Positions 45,906 to 52,794 of a DNA stretch of 64,000 nt are shown here, piece after piece. Location: contig NZ_CP079925.1 of NCBI RefSeq assembly GCF_019355935.1, positions 558,001 to 622,000 on the forward strand. Reading direction: 5' to 3'. The notes under the pieces were generated by a model that worked only from the letters and a program-made list of their open reading frames with translations, did not search any database and was not told the origin of the DNA. Both the position numbers and the translations under genes were made by a program. The first letter of the stretch is position 1. Each line of letters begins with the position of its first letter. This DNA comes from Comamonas sp. Y33R10-2. Its GTDB lineage: Bacteria; Pseudomonadota; Gammaproteobacteria; Burkholderiales; Burkholderiaceae_C.

Positions 45906-46014
45906 TTTCCCGCTGCGGTTGTGTTGACTGGCAGTCCAAGATGTAAAGCAAGTAGAGGGCGCATCAAAAGTGCGCTCGCAATTGTTTTTCGTATCTAGGA
46001 CTGACGGCCAGCGC

Positions 46015-46785
46015 ATGAGTGATCTCATTCTCGAAACCAAGCAACTTACCAAAGAATTTAAAGGCTTCACCGCCGTCAGCAAGGTGGATTTGGCGGTGCA
46101 GCGCGGCTCCATTCACGCGCTGATTGGGCCTAACGGTGCAGGCAAGACCACTTGCTTTAATTTGCTGACCAAATTTCTGGAGCCCACTTCCGGAAGCATT
46201 CAATTTAACGGCGTAGAAATCACCCGCGAAGCACCAGCGCAGATTGCGCGGCGCGGCGTGATTCGCTCGTTTCAAATATCGGCCGTATTCCCTCACAGCA
46301 CTTTGCTGGAGAACGTACGCATCGGTCTGCAGCGCAAGCTGGGCACGGCTTACCATTTCTGGACGAGTGAGAAAACGCTCAACCAACTCAACGACAGGGC
46401 GATGGAGTTGCTCACCGAAGTGGGTCTGCAAGACTTAGCCGATGAGTTGACTGTGAACCTGCCTTATGGTCGCAAGCGCGCTCTTGAAATTGCCACCACG
46501 CTGGCGATGGAGCCCGAGCTCATGCTGCTCGATGAGCCCACGCAGGGTATGGGCCATGAAGACGTAGATCGCGTCACCCAACTCATCAAAAAAGTCTCCG
46601 CTGGTCGCACCATCTTGATGGTGGAGCACAACATGAAAGTGATTGCGACGATTGCCGATCGCATCACGGTGCTGCAGCGCGGCGCGGTGCTGGCCGAAGG
46701 CCCCTACGAAGAAGTGTCCCGAAATCCGCAGGTGATGGAAGCCTATATGGGCACCACGGATGGGCAGTTGCAAGGGGCGCATTGA
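46015..46785 (+). CDS. livG: Branched-chain-type ABC transporter ATP-binding protein (LivG-like)
   Basis: First gene of a five-gene uptake system. The 256-residue ATPase has Walker A GPNGAGKTT, a signature at 149-154 reading LPYGRK instead of the usual LSYGE/LSGGQ, Walker B LMLLDEPTQGM and the H-loop in MVEHNM. The last conserved part (NPQVMEAYMG) is typical of LivG. The ATG at 46015 is chosen over an open frame to 45970. Substrate class (branched-chain amino acids, amides or aromatic acids) cannot be told from the ATPase. Confidence 0.88.
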   Translation: MSDLILETKQLTKEFKGFTAVSKVDLAVQRGSIHALIGPNGAGKTTCFNLLTKFLEPTSGSIQFNGVEITREAPAQIARRGVIRSFQISAVFPHSTLLENVRIGLQRKLGTAYHFWTSEKTLNQLNDRAMELLTEVGLQDLADELTVNLPYGRKRALEIATTLAMEPELMLLDEPTQGMGHEDVDRVTQLIKKVSAGRTILMVEHNMKVIATIADRITVLQRGAVLAEGPYEEVSRNPQVMEAYMGTTDGQLQGAH

Positions 46786-46823
46786 TGGCTTCCCCCTGTG
46801 CCGCTTTGCGGCTTCCCCCAAAG

Positions 46824-46875
46824 GGGGACAACACCATCGCAGCGGGGCGGCCCTTGCTTGGTGTTTCTGACTTGG
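46824..46875 (+). repeat. Dispersed repeat, copy 1 (between the two ATPase genes)
   Basis: This 52-base segment matches 50957-51008 at 45 of 52 positions by direct alignment. It is preceded by CCCCCAAAGGGGG (46815-46827). It lies in the 120-base gap between livG and livF. Such GGGGCGGCCCTTG-containing elements appear familiar from Comamonadaceae genomes, a memory-based remark. Confidence 0.7.
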
Positions 46876-46905
46876 GTTCGTGCCAGTTTTGAGATCAGAT
46901 GAACA

Positions 46906-47625
46906 ATGAATAAATCAAGTACTCCGGCGCTGGAAATTTCGGGACTGAATGCCTGGTATGGCGAGTCGCATGTGCTGCATGGCATGGATCTGGTGGTCAA
47001 CCCCGGCGAGGTAGTGACGCTGCTGGGCCGCAATGGCGCGGGGCGCACTTCCACGCTGCGCGCCATCATGGGTTTGACGGGGTCGCGCAAGGGTTCTATC
47101 AAGATCAATGGTGTGGAGACTATCCACATGCCAACGCACAAGATTGCCCATTTGGGTGTGGGCTACTGCCCTGAAGAGCGCGGTATTTTTTCCAGCTTGT
47201 CTTGCGAAGAAAACCTGATGCTGCCGCCTCAGTTGAAGACCGGCGAGGTGGGGATGAGCGTGGACGAGATTTACCAGATGTTCCCTAATCTCTACGAGCG
47301 CCGCAACAGCCAAGGCACGCGCCTATCGGGCGGCGAGCAGCAGATGCTGGCCGTGGCGCGCATTCTGCGCACGGGAGCACGTTTGCTGCTGCTCGATGAA
47401 ATTTCTGAAGGTCTGGCTCCCGTCATCGTTCAGACCCTGGCTCGCATGATTAAAACGCTGCGCGAAAAGGGCTACACCGTGGTGATGGTGGAGCAAAACT
47501 TCCGTTTTGCTGCGCCGCTGGCAGATCGTTTTTATGTGGTCGAGCATGGCCATGTAGCTCTGCGTTTTGCTGCAGATGAGCTGGATGAAAAGATGTCTGT
47601 GCTCAATGAGTTGCTGGGCGTGTGA
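46906..47625 (+). CDS. livF: Branched-chain-type ABC transporter ATP-binding protein (LivF-like) with Arg in Walker A
   Basis: The second ATPase, 239 residues. It shows LivF features: ALEISGLNAWYGESHVLHGM, GYCPEERGIFSSLSCEENLM, signature LSGGEQQMLAVARIL, Walker B LLLLDEISEGLAP and MVEQNFRFA. The Walker A reads GRNGAGRTST, so residue 47 is Arg (CGC at 47044-47046) where a Lys that contacts the ATP phosphates is expected. The rest of the active site, including the catalytic Glu, is present. It may be a catalytically weak or nucleotide-holding partner of the LivG-like subunit. The gap before it contains a dispersed repeat. Confidence 0.88.
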   Translation: MNKSSTPALEISGLNAWYGESHVLHGMDLVVNPGEVVTLLGRNGAGRTSTLRAIMGLTGSRKGSIKINGVETIHMPTHKIAHLGVGYCPEERGIFSSLSCEENLMLPPQLKTGEVGMSVDEIYQMFPNLYERRNSQGTRLSGGEQQMLAVARILRTGARLLLLDEISEGLAPVIVQTLARMIKTLREKGYTVVMVEQNFRFAAPLADRFYVVEHGHVALRFAADELDEKMSVLNELLGV

Positions 47626-47679
47626 GCTGCCGAATTTAGTTTCTCTTTTGATTACAAAGATCTAACCCTGGAGATGAAG

Positions 47680-48876
47680 ATGAAAGCAAAACTGAGCGTT
47701 CTCTCGTGCATGTTGGCTGTTGCAGGTTTGACCAGTCCTCTGGTGCAAGCGCAGGAAAAAGTGAAGATCGGTTTTGTGACCGATATGTCCAGCCTTTACG
47801 CTGATGTGGAAGGTAAAAATGGCGCGCTTGCCATGCAGATGGCGATTGATGACTTTGGTGGCAAGGCGCTGGGCCAGCCTATCGAGTTGATGAGTGCAGA
47901 CCATCAGAATAAGGCCGACATCGCAGCATCCAAGATGCGCGAGTGGATTGATACGCAGAACATCTCACTGGTCTTCAGCGGCACCAACTCCGGCACAGCT
48001 CTGGCTGTCTCGCAAGTGGCCAATGAGAAAAAGCGCGTGCACATCAACAGCGGTGCGGGCTCTTCCGCGTTGACCAATGAGCAGTGCAACCCCTACACAG
48101 TGCACTACGCCTACGACACCGTAGCACTGGCCAAGGGAACGGGTGGCGCGGTGGTCGATCGTGGTGGCAAAGACTGGTTCTTCTTGACGGCTGACTATGC
48201 CTTCGGTCAGGCGCTGGAGTCCGATACCACCAAGGTCATTAACGCCAAGGGCGGTAAGGTGTTGGGCTCGGTCAAGCACCCGCTCAACGCGTCTGACTTC
48301 TCGTCCTTCCTGTTGCAAGCACAAAGCTCTAAGGCCCACATTTTGGGTCTGGCGAATGCGGGTGGCGATACCATCAACGCCATCAAGGCGGCCAAGGAAT
48401 TTGGTATCAGCAAGACCATGAAGACCGCCGGTCTGCTGGTCTTTCTGACCGATATCCATAGCCTGGGTTTGAAGAACACCGAAGGCCTGCTGCATACCAC
48501 CAGTTGGTACTGGGACATGAACGAGGAATCGCGCAAATTCGCCAACAAGTTCTTTGCCAAGACAAAGCGCATGCCCACCGATGTGCAGGCCGCTGACTAC
48601 TCGGCCGTCATGAACTATCTGAAGGCCGTTGAAGCCGTCAAGACCACCAATGCTGACAAGGTGATGGCTCACCTGAAAAGCACGCCTATCAACGACTTCT
48701 ACGCCAAGGGCGTGATTCGTCCGGATGGCACGTTTGCGCACGACATGTACCTGGTCGAAGCCAAGAAGCCCAGCGAGTCGACCAAGCCTTGGGACTACCT
48801 CAAGGTCTTGAGCAAGCTGCCAGCAGATACGGTCTGGACTACCAAGGCAGAGACCAAGTGCGCGCTCTGGAAGTAA
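47680..48876 (+). CDS. ABC transporter periplasmic substrate-binding protein (LivK-like, type I fold)
   Basis: The 398-residue protein has a signal peptide (cleavage likely after VQA in SPLVQAQEKVKIGF) and two lobes of the periplasmic-binding type I fold, starting KVKIGFVTDMSSLYADVEG and with LTADYAFGQALESDTTKVI at the second lobe. Start 47680 is preferred because GGAG at 47670-47673 is 6 bases away; 47674 is the alternative. It captures the ligand for the permeases encoded next. The ligand is not predicted. Confidence 0.9.
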   Translation: MKAKLSVLSCMLAVAGLTSPLVQAQEKVKIGFVTDMSSLYADVEGKNGALAMQMAIDDFGGKALGQPIELMSADHQNKADIAASKMREWIDTQNISLVFSGTNSGTALAVSQVANEKKRVHINSGAGSSALTNEQCNPYTVHYAYDTVALAKGTGGAVVDRGGKDWFFLTADYAFGQALESDTTKVINAKGGKVLGSVKHPLNASDFSSFLLQAQSSKAHILGLANAGGDTINAIKAAKEFGISKTMKTAGLLVFLTDIHSLGLKNTEGLLHTTSWYWDMNEESRKFANKFFAKTKRMPTDVQAADYSAVMNYLKAVEAVKTTNADKVMAHLKSTPINDFYAKGVIRPDGTFAHDMYLVEAKKPSESTKPWDYLKVLSKLPADTVWTTKAETKCALWK

Positions 48877-48948
48877 TTGCGAAAGTAGTCGCTAAAGTGA
48901 TTACGAGCTTGGATTGATGCACCCCTAACTCCCACCAGCGTATCTCTC

Positions 48949-49833
48949 ATGGACTTCTTTGGCGTTTCATTGCCCGGCCTGATGAGCCAGCTCCTTTTGG
49001 GGCTGGTCAACGGTTCGTTCTACGCAATTCTGAGTCTGGGTTTGGCCGTCATTTTCGGCCTGCTCAATGTCATCAACTTTGCGCATGGCGCGCTGTTCAT
49101 GCTGGGTGCCATGTGCACCTGGATGGCCATGAGTTATTTCGGCATTAACTACTGGGTGATGCTGATTTTGTCGCCCGTGTTGGTGGGCATTTTGGGTGTG
49201 CTGATAGAGCGCTTTTTACTGCGCTGGATTTACAAGCTTGATCACCTTTATGGCCTGCTGCTCACACTGGGTCTGTCGCTGCTGATCGAAGGCGTGTTTC
49301 GCTCCGTCTACGGCGTTTCAGGCTTGGGCTATGACACGCCTGAGTTGCTCGAAGGTGCCACCAATCTGGGCTTCATGATCTTGCCTAATTACCGCGCTTG
49401 GGTGGTCTTGGTTTCTATCGTGGTCTGCCTTGCGACTTGGTTTGTCATCGAGAAAACGCGCCTTGGTGCTTACCTGCGCGCTGGTACCGAGAACCCTCGA
49501 TTGGTTGAAGCTTTCGGCATCAACGTGCCTGTCATGATCACGCTGACCTATGCCTTTGGTGCCGCACTGGCCGCCTTTGCGGGCGTGCTGGCCGCGCCGG
49601 TCTATCAGGTCACGCCGCTAATGGGGCAGAACCTCATTATTGTGGTGTTTGCCGTGGTGGTGATTGGCGGCATGGGCTCCATCATGGGCTCGATTTTGAC
49701 GGGGTTGGGGTTGGGAGTTATTGAAGGGCTGACTAAGGTTTTCTGGCCCGAAGCATCATCCACTGTCGTGTTCTTCATCATGGTTATTGTTTTGCTGATT
49801 CGCCCCGCTGGCCTGTTCGGTAAAGAAAAATAA
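48949..49833 (+). CDS. livH: Branched-chain-type ABC transporter permease (LivH-like)
   Basis: A 294-residue permease with about eight transmembrane segments. LivH features are GLVNGSFYAILSLGLAVIFG, LNVINFAHGALFMLGA, the EAFGINVP loop motif and VVIGGMGSIMGSILTGLGLG. The ATG at 48949 begins 72 bases after the binding-protein gene; no strong ribosome-binding site is visible. It pairs with the LivM-like protein. Confidence 0.93.
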   Translation: MDFFGVSLPGLMSQLLLGLVNGSFYAILSLGLAVIFGLLNVINFAHGALFMLGAMCTWMAMSYFGINYWVMLILSPVLVGILGVLIERFLLRWIYKLDHLYGLLLTLGLSLLIEGVFRSVYGVSGLGYDTPELLEGATNLGFMILPNYRAWVVLVSIVVCLATWFVIEKTRLGAYLRAGTENPRLVEAFGINVPVMITLTYAFGAALAAFAGVLAAPVYQVTPLMGQNLIIVVFAVVVIGGMGSIMGSILTGLGLGVIEGLTKVFWPEASSTVVFFIMVIVLLIRPAGLFGKEK

Positions 49834-49845
49834 GAGGGGCACGAC

Positions 49846-50838
49846 ATGAAACCAAAGACGTTTGTTCAACGCATTGCCCCTGTGGGTTACGGCCTGTTGT
49901 TACTGGGCCTGATAGCTGCGCCTTTTTTGGGTGCCTACCCTGTGTTTGTGATGAAGCTCATGTGCTTTGCACTGTTTGCTTCGGCCTTTAACCTGCTGCT
50001 GGGCTATACGGGCTTGCTGTCCTTTGGGCACGCTGCTTTTTTGGGCGGCGCAGCTTATGTTGCGGGCTACAGCATCAAAGCTTGGGGATTTACGCCAGAA
50101 ATTGGCATGCTGCTGGGTACCTTGATTGGTGGCTTGCTGGGTCTGCTCGCAGGTTGGCTGGCTATTCGCCGTCAAGGCATTTATTTTTCTATGATCACGC
50201 TGGCGCTGGCGCAGATGCTGTTTTTTGTGGCCCTGCAAGCTAAGTTCACTGGAGGTGAAGATGGTCTGCAAGGCGTGCCACGCGGCAAGCTGTTTGGCAT
50301 GATCGATTTGAGCAACGACCTGACCATGTACTACGTCACACTGATCGTGGTGACGCTGGCCTTTTTGCTCATTGTGCGTACCATTCATTCGCCTTTCGGT
50401 CAGGTGCTTAAAGCCATCAAAGAAAACGAGCCACGCGCTATCTCGCTGGGCTATGACGTCAACCGTTTCAAACTGCTGGCCTTTGTGATTTCTGCGGCGC
50501 TTACCGGTCTGGCTGGCTCACTCAAGACGCTGGTGCTGGGCTTTGCTACTTTGTCTGATGTGCACTGGACCACTTCGGGTCATGTTATTTTGATGACATT
50601 GATGGGTGGTCTGGGCACGCTTTCCGGCCCGCTGCTGGGTTCCGCGGTGGTTGTGGCGCTGGAAAACAAGATCGGCGACCTTGGCAGCTTCCTCGCTCGC
50701 ACCACGGGTGTGGAATGGTTTGGCACTTTGGGTGAGTCCGTCACCATCGTCACTGGCTTGATCTTTGTGCTGTGCGTGCTCATGTTCCGCAAGGGCATCA
50801 TGGGTGAGCTAATTTCCTTGCTGGAAAAGAAAAAGTAG
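49846..50838 (+). CDS. livM: Branched-chain-type ABC transporter permease (LivM-like)
   Basis: A 330-residue permease with the LivM signature SFGHAAFLGGAAYVAGY, the GQVLKAIKENEPRAISLGYD loop that couples to the ATPase, and MTLMGGLGTLSGPLLGSAVV. It lies 12 bases after livH and is the last gene of the system. A hairpin with a short T run follows. Confidence 0.93.
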   Translation: MKPKTFVQRIAPVGYGLLLLGLIAAPFLGAYPVFVMKLMCFALFASAFNLLLGYTGLLSFGHAAFLGGAAYVAGYSIKAWGFTPEIGMLLGTLIGGLLGLLAGWLAIRRQGIYFSMITLALAQMLFFVALQAKFTGGEDGLQGVPRGKLFGMIDLSNDLTMYYVTLIVVTLAFLLIVRTIHSPFGQVLKAIKENEPRAISLGYDVNRFKLLAFVISAALTGLAGSLKTLVLGFATLSDVHWTTSGHVILMTLMGGLGTLSGPLLGSAVVVALENKIGDLGSFLARTTGVEWFGTLGESVTIVTGLIFVLCVLMFRKGIMGELISLLEKKK

Positions 50839-50863
50839 GCAACCCCTGAGCGGCTTTGCTTGC

Positions 50864-50884
50864 GACCACCAGAGGTGGTCTTTC
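50864..50884 (+). terminator. Candidate terminator after the LivM-like gene
   Basis: GACCACC (50864-50870) and GGTGGTC (50874-50880) form a 7-bp stem with an AGA loop followed by TTTC. The T tract is short, so strength is uncertain. The next 120 bases hold the second copy of the dispersed repeat. Confidence 0.45.
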
Positions 50885-50956
50885 TGCAGACCGTCCAAGC
50901 CTGCGCAGGCAGGCTCGGAGCTGCGGCCTTCAGCCCCTTCTCTCGCTACGTGGGAA

Positions 50957-51008
50957 GGGGACAACAGCATCGCTGCGGGGCGGCCCTTGTTTGCTGTCTC
51001 TTGCTTGG
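50957..51008 (+). repeat. Dispersed repeat, copy 2 (after the LivM-like gene)
   Basis: This segment is identical to 46824-46875 at 45 of 52 positions. It is preceded by a hairpin CCCCTTC (50934-50940) / GAAGGGG (50954-50960). It lies between the convergent ends of the LivM-like and AttH-like genes, so the two copies bracket the rest of the ABC operon. Confidence 0.7.
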
Positions 51009-51027
51009 CGTGTGACGGCATCCAGCG

Positions 51028-52200
51028 CTATAGCTTCATCGCTTCAACATAGCCCGTCATTTCAAGATAGCCTCGGCCCACCGGGCTGCTGCGGCCATCT
51101 GCATTGATGCGGCGCAGCTCGCACAAACCTTCCCAGTAAACCGCACCGGTGCTGGCACGGCTGTCCAGTTCTTGGTCATCCACCAAAGCATGGACTTCAA
51201 AGCGCCCAGCGGGTGTTTGAATGCGCCATGCAACGGGGTAGCGGGCTTTGCTGTGTGGGCTTGTCCAGTAGCGCAGCGGCTCAAACTGCACTTGATCGGC
51301 GGCAAAGATTTGTGCGATTTGATTGGGTGCGCGAAATGAGCCGCCAGCCCAGAGGTGTGAACTGTCCGATCGGCGCAGATGAAAGGCCGTCAGCGCGCTG
51401 CCATCGCCCAAGTTCATGCCTATCCAGTCCCAGCCTTGCGCCTCTTTGTGCATGATGGCGGCGCTGCATTCATGGTCTAACCAAGCGCGGTTGTGTGGGC
51501 TGGCTTGCACTGGCAAGCGCTGCCCACCGGCGGTGATGGAGCCGCTGACTTTGAGCTGGGGTTGGCTGTAGTAATAACTGGCTTGTTCTTGCTGCGGACC
51601 TTTGCGCGAAAGTCCATTCATGCCTTGAAGCAGCAATGACTGGGTGCTATCAAATTCAAGATCTAGCGTGAAGTCTTTGGCCGCTAGTTTGGCACTGTAA
51701 TGGCTTGCTTTTGTCGCATCAAAACCCGCCACCGCTTGGCGTTTGAGGAACCAGTCGTTGATGTAAACATGGGTGTCGCTTTCACTGGCGTCGGCCAGCT
51801 CCAAACCTGCACGCGCCATGCGTTGGTCGTGGTGCAATTTTTGCCCCTGTACATCGCAAAGTGCAGCGTGGGCAAAGATCAATTGCTTGGCTGCCAGCGG
51901 TGACTGAAGGCTTTGCGCAGAGGCAATGCGCGAGCGAAAAAAGGTCAGCTGAAAGCCCCAAGGTTTACCACCCGCCTGCAACTGCCCTGTTATGTACCAC
52001 CACTCGGTTTGCAGATCAGGGTGGCTGCCAAAGTCACGCGGAAATTGCAGCGTTTTGATGGGTAGGGCCATGGCTGAAGGCGGTAGCGCCCAAGCGCTCA
52101 TGCCCAGACCTGCAGCAGCCATCGCATGCAAAGAGAGCCTGCGTGAAATGCTGGCGTCGGCTGGTAAAGCATGAGGTGAAATCAGGGGCGGTTGGCGCAT
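51028..52200 (-). CDS. AttH/CrtC-like exported protein (lipocalin-like, carotenoid-hydratase-type fold)
   Basis: The 390-residue product shows the family start LQFPRDFGSHPDLQTEWWYI TG-type motif, followed by WGFQLTFFRSR, HAALCDVQG, PQLKVSG and AWLDHECSA, all typical of AttH-like/hydroxyneurosporene-synthase-like double lipocalin proteins. A twin-arginine-like leader (SISRRLSLHAM, hydrophobic stretch, AMA) suggests Tat export to the periplasm. In Agrobacterium-type att clusters AttH accompanies an ABC exporter, and here the FtsX-like permease lies upstream. A carotenoid function is unlikely, because no carotenoid genes are near. Confidence 0.8.
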   Translation of the reverse strand: MRQPPLISPHALPADASISRRLSLHAMAAAGLGMSAWALPPSAMALPIKTLQFPRDFGSHPDLQTEWWYITGQLQAGGKPWGFQLTFFRSRIASAQSLQSPLAAKQLIFAHAALCDVQGQKLHHDQRMARAGLELADASESDTHVYINDWFLKRQAVAGFDATKASHYSAKLAAKDFTLDLEFDSTQSLLLQGMNGLSRKGPQQEQASYYYSQPQLKVSGSITAGGQRLPVQASPHNRAWLDHECSAAIMHKEAQGWDWIGMNLGDGSALTAFHLRRSDSSHLWAGGSFRAPNQIAQIFAADQVQFEPLRYWTSPHSKARYPVAWRIQTPAGRFEVHALVDDQELDSRASTGAVYWEGLCELRRINADGRSSPVGRGYLEMTGYVEAMKL

Positions 52201-52253
52201 GCGCCATTGTTACCGCTTAGATCGCCCCGGGGTCTTTATTGATGTGATCTGTA

Positions 52254-52694
52254 TCACCCAATATCAAGCTGCGGAACAATCACCATCCAAGCGACACCAA
52301 AACGATCCGTCACCATGCCAAAGCTGCGGGCAAAAAAGGTCTCACCCAGAGGCATCTGTACCTGACCGCCTTCACCGATGGCGGTAAAGATGCGGTGGGC
52401 CTCATTGTCGTTTGGCGCGGAGATGGAAAGGGCAAAGCCTTTGAAATCAGGCTTGCCACCATTCATGCCGTCTGAGGCCATGATCTGCGTCTCGCCAATC
52501 TGCATATTGGCATGCATGATTTTTTCCGGATCCATCTCGCCGGGGCCGCAGCCTTGCTGGGAGGAGGGCGCGGGCTGGGGCGGAGCATCCTTGTAACGCA
52601 TCAGCGCCGTGACTTCCGCGCCGAGGGCAGCTTGATAAAACTCCAGAGCCTCTTCGCAGCGGCCATCAAAAAACAGATAGGACTGGACTTGCAT
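52254..52694 (-). CDS. VOC-family protein, PhnB-like
   Basis: A 146-residue protein of the glyoxalase/bleomycin-resistance superfamily, with the PhnB-type start QVQSYLFFDGRCEEALEFYQ and ending DRFGVAWMVIVPQ. It contains the pairs of beta-alpha-beta-beta-beta modules expected. The start at 52694 is preferred; the frame is open to 52772. It lies between the permease and AttH-like genes on the same strand. The reaction is unknown; relatives are mostly uncharacterised. Confidence 0.82.
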   Translation of the reverse strand: MQVQSYLFFDGRCEEALEFYQAALGAEVTALMRYKDAPPQPAPSSQQGCGPGEMDPEKIMHANMQIGETQIMASDGMNGGKPDFKGFALSISAPNDNEAHRIFTAIGEGGQVQMPLGETFFARSFGMVTDRFGVAWMVIVPQLDIG

Positions 52695-52794
52695 ACGAAC
52701 TCCCCAGAGCTGAGTTAGAGCATTGATTGTGCGCTGCCCTTGTTTGCAGTGGTGTGAAAAACGCTGCTGCAATCGCAGGTATAGCCGCTAGCCC

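Noticed and set aside
51028-52200. Carotenoid 1,2-hydratase function for the AttH-like protein
   Set aside because: The fold is shared, but no carotenoid biosynthesis genes are nearby and the context is an ABC system.
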